From assembly GCA_022561755.1 (NCBI GenBank), contig JADFQN010000008.1:1-42559 (forward strand): a DNA stretch of 42,559 nt. The letters run 5' to 3'. Both the position numbers and the translations under genes were made by a program. How positions within the stretch are numbered: the first letter of the stretch is position 1; every line of letters begins with the position of its first letter. The notes under the pieces are model-generated. The model did not search any database. It had not been told where the DNA came from and worked only from the letters and a program-made list of their open reading frames with translations. Source of the stretch: Bacteroidota bacterium. GTDB taxonomy: Bacteria > Bacteroidota > Rhodothermia > Rhodothermales > Rubricoccaceae. Below are positions 22,679 through 33,184 of the stretch, in pieces.

Positions 22679-25600
22679 CTATCGAATAATGGCGACCTTC
22701 GTAATTACGGGGTTCTGGCCGTCGGTTTCGATTCGAATCAGATAGATCCCTGAAGGTACTTGCTCGCCGTTGTCGTCGGTGAGGTCCCACGGCGTGCCGC
22801 CGTCTCCATCGAACTCCTCCAGGCTCCGCACGTGCGCGCCGTCCAGCGCGTAGACCTCGATAGCGGCGTTGCGTGGCAGCCCGGCGATGACAACGCGCCC
22901 GGCGTGTTGGTCCGCGCGGAACGGGTTGGGGAAGACGTATACGTCCGAGAGATCCTCCGAAAATCCTCCCAGCGTGGCCACGTTGCCTTCCGGTGCTAGT
23001 GTGGCCCCGTCCGCGCCTCGTAGCCTCGATACAATGATTGTGGTGAGGAGGCCCGTCGCGCCAAGTGCGCGGTCTGCAATGGCCAACTCAACCGCATTCG
23101 GGTCTGAGGCACTGAATGTCACGGCCGTGATCCGCCCAGCCGGCTCAATGCGGTAGTTGGAGATGTCGCTCGCCGGCGAGGCATCGAGGGGTTTGTTAAA
23201 GAGGAGACGGGCTTGGCTGCCATCGAATATCTCCCACGAAACGAGGAGCAGGGTTCCTTCCGCGTTGGCGGCCGGAACGTCAATAGCGACCTCCTCATGG
23301 CCTACGGGCGTGCCCTCGGCATCGCGCACTTCGCTCCATCCGATGGTGTTCGCGCCGGCCGGTAGTTCATCAAACTGAAGCGCAACAGAGAAGCCGTTGT
23401 CCTCAAAGAGAAGGGCCGCGGCTGCAAGCGATCCGCCCAGAGCGAATTGCTCGGCTGCCGTTTGCAGGTCCAGTTTTTCCGTGAACGTGAGCCGCACGTA
23501 GTTGCCGGCTGGGTAGGCAACGTTGTTCACGGTAGCCGGAGTGTGGGGGCGAACTTGCCGGATCGCGCCCAGTTCTGATGACGTACTTCCGTACCAGGCC
23601 CGGAGCACGTACTGCTGCTTTGCCGCTGTGGATACGTTTAGCTCGGCGTCCGTCGTGGTGGCAAGAGGATTGAACGGCTGGCCCGGCGTGGCGGCAAACA
23701 CGGTAACGGAGTCGGCAGAGGTGCTCCACGAAAGATGGACGTTCGCTGCGTCTACCGCGTAGGCAGAGGCCCACTGAGGCGGCGCGAGCCCTGCCTGGGC
23801 GGCGTTGTAGGTAAAGAGCCTCGACTGCCCGTCGGCGCCGGAGACGAGGATCTCGGGTACAAGGTCGCCCGTGAAGTCTGCCGCCACGACGCGGATGCTT
23901 CGCAAGCCCGTCGGCCCGTTCGCGCCGGGCACGGCTCCGGTGTGGAAGATGGGCTTCCAATCGTTGGCCGCACTGAAGATCCACAGGTCCGGCGAGTGGA
24001 CGACGATCAGTTCATCCGTGCCGTCCAGGTCAAAGTCGGCGGCGGCCATGGTGCTGTAACGGGTGACGAAACTTTGGAATGCAATGGTTTGGAAGAGCGA
24101 AAACTGGTTGTCGCCGGTGTTGTCAAATCCCTGAGCCAACCCGAAAGCGGCGCCGTCAATGCCGCCCGCCGTTTTCGGCGTCGTCATTCCCCAGAACTCA
24201 TTCACGCCGTCGCCATCAAAGTCTCCTTGCACGAGGCGCGCACCTGCATTGTAACGGTCGGTCTCGTAGGTCCAGATTGGCGAAAAGTTGTGCCCGCCCG
24301 TGTGCTCGTACAGGATGTAGTCGCCGTCGTAATCGCCGCTGAGCCACTCATTCTTACCATCGCCGTCGAAATCACCGAACAAGCCCTGCGGATCATTGAA
24401 TATATTCTCTGGTTCCTCGTCGTCCGAGTTGCCTGTCGGGTTGTCAAGCTCCGCGATTTGAGAAAACGTAGATCCGTTTCTCTCAAAGATTCGCCACTGT
24501 ACAGGCACGGCGCCGCCGGCTGGTGTCGCTATCCTCAGATCGTGGCCTATGATCTCGCCGTTCCCATCGCCATCCAGATCGACGAGTTTCACGCCCCAGA
24601 AGGTGCGCTGCGAGGAGCCCGACGGCGTCGTGTCCTCGAATTCTGTGTTCGAGGGGTAGCAGGCTTCTGTGTTGCTCAAACCAGGGCAATCGGCGACCCG
24701 CGCGCCGGCCTCGAGCAGAAACGTGTTCGGCCCGAACTGGAAAAGCAGCTCGCGGCGTCCGTCGTTATCCGTATCTCCCTCGTCGCGTGGGATGAGCCTC
24801 GCAATGAGTTCTCTTTGCCGGACAAACATGTTCTCGCCTGCCCATTCATAGATAAGGACACTGTCGCTGGGTTCACCGTCTACGAGACGATTGAAGACCA
24901 CCTCGGGGAGGCCGTCACCATCGAAATCCGTGGTCTTCTCCATGAAGTAACCCGACGGCATGTCGAGAACGGTCTCCGTGAACAGAGCGCTGTTGAGATG
25001 GAGTGCATCCAGCTCCACCGTTGTCTCTGAGGAGGCCGTAAGGCCAGATGCGTTCTCAACAGTTACCCGAGCCGTAACCATCCCTACCTCGCTGAACTCA
25101 TTGGGCCAGAACATGCCGTGTAACTGCTCGCGGTTTTCTGCAGTTACGTACGCCATCAGGCCTCCTCCACGCTCAATCTCAAGCGTTGCCTCCGTAACGT
25201 CGTCCGTTCTAACCTCGACAAGCACGCCCTGCCTCCCATCGAAGTAGGCCGGCCCGGCGAACGTTACCTCAAGCACGGGCGGCGACCGGTCGATGGTCAC
25301 GCGGCGGCGGTCTTCGAGCGTCTGGCCGTTGGCAAGGTGGACCACGAGGCGGACGAGATAGAGGCCTTCCTCTACGCCGCTTACATTCCAGACGCCCAGG
25401 GTGTCTTCCCGGACTTGCGTCTGCACGGGATCTACGATGGGCGTCCAGGCTCCAATCGGTTCGCCATCGATTATAGTAGGATCGAATGTTGCGTACTCCA
25501 CGCTCCACGACGCGAACAGCGGTGCGATGGTGGAACCAACGATGGGCATCTCGCTTGCGGCCCCGCCGTCTTGCTCAGGGTTGATCAGGGAGACGTTGGT

Positions 25601-26959
25601 GGGATACGGTAGGCCGAGGGCGTTGGCCACATCCAGGAGGCCCGCAGCCGTATGCGTATCCCAGCCCGGCTCGCGCAGGTCGCGGGCGGTAGCGGTAAGG
25701 ATGCCTCGGATGGATTCCGGGCTCAACGTAGGATCGATGGAGCGGAGTAAGGCAGCCGCGCCCGTGACTTGCGGGGCTGAGAGAGACGACCCGCTCTTGC
25801 GGCCGTACAGTTGCTCTTCAATCGGGCGGGGGTCGCTTTCGTGCGGCGCCAGCGTGGTAAAAATTGCCGTACCGGGGGCGCCAAGGTCGATCCCAGGCCC
25901 AAACTGGCCGCCGACAGGCTCAATATCGGAGCCATCGCTCGTGAACCAGGCTACGCCAATCGTCTCCGGGTAGTCCGAAGGGTAGTGCGCGCTGTCTCCA
26001 CCTGCGTTGCCGCCGGAGGCCACCACGACCGTCCCCTGGTTGTAGGCGTACTGGATCGCCTCATGCAGCAGCGGGCTGTCCTCGGTGCGGCCGAAGGACA
26101 GGTTGATGACATCCACGCCGAGGTCGGCCGCGTAGACGATGGCCGCAGCCAGGTCATCGTCCTCCGCCACGCCGTCTCGGCCGAACGCGCGGATGGGAAC
26201 GATGCGCGCGCCGGGAGCCACACCTGCGATTCCGGCGCCGTTTCCCAGCGCCGCCGACATCACGCCCGCCGTGAGCGTTCCGTGCTCCCGTGTGCCATCC
26301 TCCGAGGGGTCGTTGTCGCGCACGTAATAATCACCGCTACCCACGTTCACGCTCCGATCCACGAAGTCGTAGCCGTTCACGTCGTCAACAAAACCGTTTC
26401 CGTCGTCGTCAATTCCGTTGTCCGGGATTTCTCCGGGATTGATCCACACCTGGCCCAGAAAGTCGGGATGCTCCATGTAGAGGCCCGTGTCGACGAGGCC
26501 AATCAGTACGGAGGCGGAGCCCGTTGTTTGCTCCCACGCCTCGTCGGCGCGGATGACACGAAGGTGGTTGAGGCTGTCGGCGAAGGGCTCGTCGTCCAGA
26601 TCATCCACGATATCCAGGTCGTACGTGCCGTTGAGTTGCACGTACCGTACGCCGGGCTCCGTCGCCCATCTATTCTGCTGACGTGCGGCAAAGGAGTCGT
26701 CTTCCAGTGCGATGACAAATACCCCGTCCGTCCAGGACCCTGACTGCGGCCGATTCAAGAACGCGCTGCGGACGCCAACGACATCCTCAAACAAAGCTGC
26801 TGATGCGCCCGGAACCACGCGCGCCTCTTCGAGGGCAGTTTTCAGCGGACCGTCATAGCCATCTTCCAGCCGTACGATTAACTCGGACTGAGCGTTTGCC
26901 GGAAACGCAACGACGGCGCAGAGCAGGACACAGAGGGTACGAAAGCGAAACCAAACCAT
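22679..26959 (-). CDS. Large secreted subtilisin-like (S8) peptidase with FG-GAP repeats and T9SS sorting domain
   Basis: A 1426-residue secreted protease. The signal peptide is residues 1 to about 23 (cut after ANA). The catalytic triad is Asp157 (IGLVDTGLY), His226 (REHGTLTAG) and Ser392 (SGSSLSAPQ), with oxyanion Asn near 318 (SGGNAGG). The catalytic domain carries Asp-rich loops (NGIDDDGNGFVDDVNGYDFVD), likely Ca sites. Residues of about 430-650 are Ig-like; about 660-1080 hold FG-GAP/VCBS repeats (DFDGDGLPEVVF, DLDGDGNGEI, DFDGDGKNEW, DFDGDGVNEFW). The C-terminus is a T9SS type A sorting domain (VYVFPNPFRADQ ... PSGIYLIRIE). ATG 26959 is preferred over the GTG at 26968. Confidence 0.92.
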   Translation of the reverse strand: MVWFRFRTLCVLLCAVVAFPANAQSELIVRLEDGYDGPLKTALEEARVVPGASAALFEDVVGVRSAFLNRPQSGSWTDGVFVIALEDDSFAARQQNRWATEPGVRYVQLNGTYDLDIVDDLDDEPFADSLNHLRVIRADEAWEQTTGSASVLIGLVDTGLYMEHPDFLGQVWINPGEIPDNGIDDDGNGFVDDVNGYDFVDRSVNVGSGDYYVRDNDPSEDGTREHGTLTAGVMSAALGNGAGIAGVAPGARIVPIRAFGRDGVAEDDDLAAAIVYAADLGVDVINLSFGRTEDSPLLHEAIQYAYNQGTVVVASGGNAGGDSAHYPSDYPETIGVAWFTSDGSDIEPVGGQFGPGIDLGAPGTAIFTTLAPHESDPRPIEEQLYGRKSGSSLSAPQVTGAAALLRSIDPTLSPESIRGILTATARDLREPGWDTHTAAGLLDVANALGLPYPTNVSLINPEQDGGAASEMPIVGSTIAPLFASWSVEYATFDPTIIDGEPIGAWTPIVDPVQTQVREDTLGVWNVSGVEEGLYLVRLVVHLANGQTLEDRRRVTIDRSPPVLEVTFAGPAYFDGRQGVLVEVRTDDVTEATLEIERGGGLMAYVTAENREQLHGMFWPNEFSEVGMVTARVTVENASGLTASSETTVELDALHLNSALFTETVLDMPSGYFMEKTTDFDGDGLPEVVFNRLVDGEPSDSVLIYEWAGENMFVRQRELIARLIPRDEGDTDNDGRRELLFQFGPNTFLLEAGARVADCPGLSNTEACYPSNTEFEDTTPSGSSQRTFWGVKLVDLDGDGNGEIIGHDLRIATPAGGAVPVQWRIFERNGSTFSQIAELDNPTGNSDDEEPENIFNDPQGLFGDFDGDGKNEWLSGDYDGDYILYEHTGGHNFSPIWTYETDRYNAGARLVQGDFDGDGVNEFWGMTTPKTAGGIDGAAFGLAQGFDNTGDNQFSLFQTIAFQSFVTRYSTMAAADFDLDGTDELIVVHSPDLWIFSAANDWKPIFHTGAVPGANGPTGLRSIRVVAADFTGDLVPEILVSGADGQSRLFTYNAAQAGLAPPQWASAYAVDAANVHLSWSTSADSVTVFAATPGQPFNPLATTTDAELNVSTAAKQQYVLRAWYGSTSSELGAIRQVRPHTPATVNNVAYPAGNYVRLTFTEKLDLQTAAEQFALGGSLAAAALLFEDNGFSVALQFDELPAGANTIGWSEVRDAEGTPVGHEEVAIDVPAANAEGTLLLVSWEIFDGSQARLLFNKPLDASPASDISNYRIEPAGRITAVTFSASDPNAVELAIADRALGATGLLTTIIVSRLRGADGATLAPEGNVATLGGFSEDLSDVYVFPNPFRADQHAGRVVIAGLPRNAAIEVYALDGAHVRSLEEFDGDGGTPWDLTDDNGEQVPSGIYLIRIETDGQNPVITKVAIIR

Positions 26960-27017
26960 TGCGGACACGTCGGTTGAGCAGCGAATTAAGCAGTGACGTA
27001 TCGACGCAAATAGGCAG

Positions 27018-27956
27018 TTAGTGCGAGTGTAGGGCTTTCAAGCCCTCTTGATAACTTGTCGCGAGTGTGTAGCCGAGAAGGTAGCGGACGGCGTAATCCG
27101 ACAGGCCTGACGGTAGACGGGGAAGTATACGTTGTACCCGCTGCGCAAGTCCGCGCCTGAGCAAAAGGCCCGCAGCGGCACGTCGAGCACTCTTCCTGGC
27201 CGGCGAATGTACGACATCGACGCCCGTCCACCGAGCCAATTCCGGGTACTCAGCGATCATTGCAGGCAAATTATCTCGCCCGAACTCGATCATATTCGTC
27301 GTTGCCGTTTCCAGCGAGCCAAGATCGTACATGCGTGCTACCGCATCTAGTGCGTAGTACAAGCCATCGGGATGGTTTTGCGAGATTCGTACGGCGAGCT
27401 CAATGTCCTCACCGTACGAGATGGATTCGTTGAAGCCGCCTGCCCGAGCCAACACATCGGTTCGCATACAGGAAGCCGTAGTCAGGAAATACTTCCACGG
27501 CAGAGGCTTCGCCGCGTCGCTCTTTCCTGGCCCCCTCTTCGATGATGCCAGGTAGCGGTGATAGGGTTGCGCGAGATCCGTTTCCGCCATCTCCAACCTC
27601 GCAACACAAGCAACCGCGCCGGGACGGTTCATGGCGCCAACCAGTTTACTCAGATAGCCCGGTGCAGGCGCTACATCGGCATCCATGAAAGCAAGCAAGC
27701 TCCCGCCGGCAGTTGCTACGCCCGTATTCCTGGCAGAAGCCCTTCCTTTGTTTGTGGGATGAGAGAGGACTTCGATCGTGCGTCCATCCCTCCGTGGCGC
27801 GTTGGCGATGAGTCCTTCCAGGGTCGAACGCGTTTCGTCCGTTGAGCCGTCATCTACGAAGATCCACCGCGCGGGCTCGTCCTGTCCGAGCATCGCCGGT
27901 ACGGTTTTCGGCAGAACGTGGGCGCCGTTGTAGACGGGGACGATGACGGAGAGCAT
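27018..27956 (-). CDS. GT2-family glycosyltransferase
   Basis: A 312-residue GT-A fold enzyme. MLSVIVPVYNGAHVLPKTV starts the nucleotide-binding domain, with DDGSTD (35-40) and the metal-binding DAD (92-94, AFMDADVAPAPGY). ESISYGEDIELAVRI at about 185 is the likely acceptor/catalytic acidic region. A C-terminal region of about 80 residues is hydrophobic to amphipathic. It would transfer a sugar from a nucleotide donor to a lipid or glycan acceptor at the inner membrane. It follows the GT4 gene by 14 bp and precedes the subtilase; sugar specificity cannot be read from the sequence. Confidence 0.88.
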   Translation of the reverse strand: MLSVIVPVYNGAHVLPKTVPAMLGQDEPARWIFVDDGSTDETRSTLEGLIANAPRRDGRTIEVLSHPTNKGRASARNTGVATAGGSLLAFMDADVAPAPGYLSKLVGAMNRPGAVACVARLEMAETDLAQPYHRYLASSKRGPGKSDAAKPLPWKYFLTTASCMRTDVLARAGGFNESISYGEDIELAVRISQNHPDGLYYALDAVARMYDLGSLETATTNMIEFGRDNLPAMIAEYPELARWTGVDVVHSPARKSARRAAAGLLLRRGLAQRVQRILPRLPSGLSDYAVRYLLGYTLATSYQEGLKALHSH

Positions 27957-27970
27957 AGGAAACGCGGTCG

Positions 27971-29023
27971 CTATAAGAGCTTCATCAGCAACGACTCGAG
28001 GTGGGCCGTGCTATCTGCCCAACGATACCTGGAAACCTCCTCCGCTGCCGCGCGGGCAAACCGGATACGTTCGTTCGGGTTTCGGAGGAGATCCAGCGCC
28101 GCCTGCGCAAGCCCTGGTCCGTCCCCTAGGCCAGTCATACGCATTGTCTCCCCGTTTTTGAGGTACTGCTGAACGCCCTCGTTGGCAGAGGCCACAATGG
28201 CGCATCCGCAAGCCGCGGCTTCCATCGGGACGAGCGGGGATCCCTCACTGCGACTGGTGTGGAGCAGCACGGCAGATCTGTTGTACAGACGCCGTAATTC
28301 GGTTCCCTCCGGGCGGATATGGACGTTCACAAAGTCAGGTAGTTGGTGGGATGGTGGGCGGGCGGCAAACGCGTCAGCCTCCAACTCAGGGAGGGCCTGT
28401 TTCATTAGTCGAAGCGCATGAATCAAGACGTCCGGCCCTTTGATCGGTAGGCGATGGTACAGGGAAATCACCCGGCTGGAACGTGATTCGATGGGCTCCT
28501 CGATGAAAAACTCTTTGGGATCGATGGCATTGGGGACGATGCCGAGAACCGATTCGCCCTCGGCTTGGATACGGTCTTTGATCCATCGCGCAATGGTAAT
28601 TTTCGCCAGCGGATAATGCCAGGTGTCTGTGGCTCTGGGGTCGATAAAGGTCTCTACATGCTGCAGAAAGTAGGCTTTCGCTCCTTTCGATGGCGCAAGA
28701 TCTCGCACCCACGGCGCCGTCTGAACGCCTGTAGCAAGAACGATATCGGCGTCAGGAAGGTGCCGGTCGGAAACCGTCGGTACCACGACCGTTTGTGCGC
28801 CTGCAGCCTGATAGTATGGTGACTGGCTTACTCCGTGGAGCTGGTCTCGCAGGCGAATCGCTACTGACGTCGCTCGACCGCGCATGCCACCACCCAACTG
28901 AGACGGGGCCGCCACCACTACCTCATGTCCACGCTTAGCCAGGCCCTGTGCATGCGCGTAGACGACTTTGGGGCCGCCCATCGGGATGCGGATAGGTGCA
29001 GGAAGGATGAAGGTGATGCGCAT
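27971..29023 (-). CDS. GT4-family glycosyltransferase
   Basis: A 350-residue GT-B enzyme. The N-terminal domain opens MRITFILPAPIRIPMGGPKV with a glycine-rich donor/acceptor loop; the C-terminal domain has SLYHRLPIKGPDVLIHALRL and the retaining-GT4 motif TSRSEGSPLVPMEAAACG (two Glu, seven residues apart). The start at 29023 is chosen because the longer frame adds 45 residues without family character and runs into the divergent lipoprotein's leader. Together with the GT2 gene it probably makes a surface glycan. Confidence 0.88.
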   Translation of the reverse strand: MRITFILPAPIRIPMGGPKVVYAHAQGLAKRGHEVVVAAPSQLGGGMRGRATSVAIRLRDQLHGVSQSPYYQAAGAQTVVVPTVSDRHLPDADIVLATGVQTAPWVRDLAPSKGAKAYFLQHVETFIDPRATDTWHYPLAKITIARWIKDRIQAEGESVLGIVPNAIDPKEFFIEEPIESRSSRVISLYHRLPIKGPDVLIHALRLMKQALPELEADAFAARPPSHQLPDFVNVHIRPEGTELRRLYNRSAVLLHTSRSEGSPLVPMEAAACGCAIVASANEGVQQYLKNGETMRMTGLGDGPGLAQAALDLLRNPNERIRFARAAAEEVSRYRWADSTAHLESLLMKLL

Positions 29024-29159
29024 CGGGGAATGGCGTAAGGCTTCGGGCACGAGCACGGACCCGAACGATAATGTCATCCAATTTACCTTTTCAGCCACGC
29101 ATGTTCGACCTAGTTTCCTGGCCGCAATCGCACCTCTCCCGCACGACACCGCCCGCACA

Positions 29160-29702
29160 ATGCCACACGTTCATCGGTCTCTACCCTTTCTGCTTTCACT
29201 GCTCGTTTCAGGTTGTTCACTCTTCGCAGACTACAACCCTTCGCCGGACGAGCTTCCGGTCCACACTGATCGCACGACCTACGTGGCACAGGTTAACAGT
29301 GATGGCACACGCCCAACCTTCGGATTTGATGTTATCGCACGAATCGAGAACAGGACGAACCGAACGGTTTACCTCGCCCGCTGTTATCCTGACTCCGCTC
29401 AACCCCTCTACAGCATTGAACTTCTCGACCAGGAGGATTCTTGGGGAGCGGCCTACAACCCAATCTGGGGGTGCGTGGGGCACGAGAACCCGATCCGAGT
29501 GGGATCCGGCGAGAGTAGGGTAGACACCCTCCATCTGATCGGGCCGAGGGCCTGGCCGACCTATTCAGGTCAGCACTTCGGTGTGCTTGAGGGACGGTTT
29601 CGTTTGAAATATCCGGCGTACACGTGCCGAGACGAGACGGGGTGTGCGTTGCCGGACTCGCTGGCCCGCTCCAACGTCTTCGAGATACGGTTGGCCCCGT
29701 AA
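29160..29702 (+). CDS. Lipoprotein of unknown function
   Basis: A 180-residue lipoprotein: MPHVHRSLPFLLSLLVSGCS with lipobox VSGC near residue 19. The mature domain is beta-rich and has four or five Cys (ARCYPDS, IWGCVGHE, TCRDETGCALPD), so it may be stabilised by disulfides in the periplasm or outer membrane. Layout resembles small Ig-like lipoproteins of this phylum, but I do not recognise a named family. The start was set at the ATG that begins the signal; upstream in-frame codons come from the divergent GT4 gene leader. It faces the peptidase gene convergently 45 bp away. Confidence 0.78.
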   Translation: MPHVHRSLPFLLSLLVSGCSLFADYNPSPDELPVHTDRTTYVAQVNSDGTRPTFGFDVIARIENRTNRTVYLARCYPDSAQPLYSIELLDQEDSWGAAYNPIWGCVGHENPIRVGSGESRVDTLHLIGPRAWPTYSGQHFGVLEGRFRLKYPAYTCRDETGCALPDSLARSNVFEIRLAP

Positions 29703-29747
29703 ATCCCGGCCGGATTCCGCCACCTGAAGGCCGCAGCTTCAAGGTCC

Positions 29748-30814
29748 TCACAGCACCAGCAATTCTTTCGGCGAGTGGGTCAAATTCACGCAGCCATCCT
29801 CGCTGAGAACGACGATGTCCTCGATGCGGACGCCGAACTTGCCGGGCAGGTAAATGCCCGGCTCGATGGTGACGGCGGCGCCTACGGGAAGGACGTCCTC
29901 CACCCGTGATGACAGGGCAGGCCACTCGTGCGTTTGCAGACCGATCCCGTGGCCGAGGCTGTGGGAGAAGGCATCGCCATAGCCTGCGGCGTCAATCACT
30001 TTACGTGCTACCTGATCCAGATCGCGGCCGGTCATCCCCGAGCGTGCTGATTCGATTGCGGCTTCTTGGGCATCGAGAACGACCTGGTAGACCTTGCGCG
30101 CCTCGTCACCCGGCTCACCGACAGCCACGGTTCGCGTCATGTCGGAGGAGTAGCCGTCCTTCACCCCGCCCATGTCGATCACCACCATGTCGCCGGGCTC
30201 GATAGCGTTGGCAGAGGGGTGAGCGTGAGGCAGCGCGCCCCGAGCGCCGGAAGCCACGATGGGCTCGAAGGCCATCCACTCGCACCCGCGTTTCAAATGC
30301 TGGTAGACGATTTCCGCCGACAGGTCGAGTTCCGCTACGCCGGGCTTGACCATCGAAAGCAAATCCGTGAAGACGCTGTCGGTGATTTTTTGTGCGGCGC
30401 GGATGCGTTCGATTTCGTCGTCCGATTTCGTCGCCACGGCTTCCACGAGAAGCTTGCTCGCGGGTTGGAAGCGAATTACCTGCATCAATCCCCGGAGTCG
30501 ATCGAGTTGCGCCACGGTGAGGTGATCGCTCTGAACGACGCACGTGCCGGGCTCACCGAGTAGCGCGTGCTCCGCGATGTACTCAAACAGCTTGTAGCCG
30601 GGTACGTGGATCTCCGCTCCTTCTACTTCCCGCTCTGCTTGCGCCTCGTAGCGCCCGTCGGTTACAAAGTGAGCGGCGTCGGGCGTAACCAACAGCACTC
30701 CGTTCGATCCTGTAAACCCGACCGCCCAACGGATGTCGGGGAGAAACGTTAGGAGTGCCGCGTCGGCGCCGAGGTCGGCTAGACGCTTTCTGACCGTTCC
30801 GAGGCGGGAAGCCA

Positions 30815-30815
<1 letters not shown>
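29748..30815 (-). CDS. M24-family Xaa-Pro peptidase (aminopeptidase P / prolidase-like)
   Basis: A 355-residue cytosolic metallopeptidase. The N-terminal creatinase-like domain spans about 1-130, and the pita-bread domain shows the five metal ligands: Asp in VIDMGGVKDGY, Asp in SSDMTRT, His in LGHGIGLQTHE, Glu in TIEPGIY and Glu in RIEDIV. It removes N-terminal residues before proline or cuts Xaa-Pro dipeptides. The ATG overlaps the guaB stop by one base (TGATG on the minus strand), so I reject the longer frame that adds 42 Arg/Pro-rich residues. Confidence 0.9.
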
Positions 30816-32341
<1,526 letters not shown>

Positions 32342-33184
32342 TCAAAACATAATGGCTTTCAGCTTCACTTTTCGCCGCAGCGCGTTGATCTCGTGGGGCT
32401 TCAGCTTCCGCCACTTTCCGCGCCGCAGATCGTTGAGGTTCAGGCCCGCGTAATGGGAGCGTTCGAGAGCCTTCACGGTATGGCCGAGGGCTTCAAACAT
32501 CCTACGGACCTGTCGGTTGCGGCCTTCATGGATTTGTAATGCAACGCGCTTGTGGTCGCCGCCGACGTAGCTGATGTGGTCTGCCTTGGCAGGACCATCC
32601 TCCAGTTCCACGCCGTTCCGCAGCCGGTCGATCTGGTCGGGCTTGACGGGCTCGGCAGTGGTCACGTGATACAACTTCTCTACTTCATAGCGCGGGTGCA
32701 TGAGCCGATGTGCGAGATCGCCGTCGTTGGTGAGAAGGAGAATGCCCGTTGTGTCGCGGTCGAGCCGCCCTACCGGAAATAAGCTCGCCTTCTCCCCTTC
32801 CGGCAGGGTCACCGCGTCCATCACCGTCGCCCGACCTTTCTCGTCGTCTTTGGTGGTGATGGTGTTCTTGGGCTTATTCAGGAGGACGTAAAGCGGGCTT
32901 TTTGGACTCACCGGGCGTCCGTCCACCGTCACATCGTCTTCCGGCGAAACCTTCGTGCCGAGTTCCGTCACCGTGGTTCCGTTCACGCGCACGCGGCCCT
33001 TCACAATGATGCTATCGGCCTCGCGGCGGGAGGCGATCCCCGCCTTCGCCATGAACCGGTTAAGGCGCATCGGGCCGGTCTCGGACGGAATCGGGGGCGC
33101 TTCCGTTTTCGGCCGGCCATGCCGCCGCTGCGCCATCTTCCGCCGCCGGGTCGACTTGTCTTTTGCATTCGCGCGGTTACTCAT
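32342..33184 (-). CDS. rluB: 23S rRNA pseudouridine synthase, RluB/RsuA family
   Basis: A 280-residue enzyme that isomerises a uridine in large-subunit (or small-subunit) rRNA. A basic 35-residue leader is followed by an S4 RNA-binding domain (MRLNRFMAKAGIASRREAD, about 39-85) and the RsuA-type catalytic domain with GRLDRDTTGILLLTNDG (catalytic Asp) and IHEGRNRQVRRMFEALGH. RluB is preferred to RsuA by length and by the scpA-scpB-rluB gene order that is common in bacteria. Its ATG overlaps the last 8 bp of scpB. Confidence 0.9.
   Translation of the reverse strand: MSNRANAKDKSTRRRKMAQRRHGRPKTEAPPIPSETGPMRLNRFMAKAGIASRREADSIIVKGRVRVNGTTVTELGTKVSPEDDVTVDGRPVSPKSPLYVLLNKPKNTITTKDDEKGRATVMDAVTLPEGEKASLFPVGRLDRDTTGILLLTNDGDLAHRLMHPRYEVEKLYHVTTAEPVKPDQIDRLRNGVELEDGPAKADHISYVGGDHKRVALQIHEGRNRQVRRMFEALGHTVKALERSHYAGLNLNDLRRGKWRKLKPHEINALRRKVKLKAIMF

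Noticed and set aside
23735-25030. 431-codon plus-strand open frame opposite the subtilase
   Set aside because: Antisense shadow of a strongly supported secreted protease; no start context or family motif.
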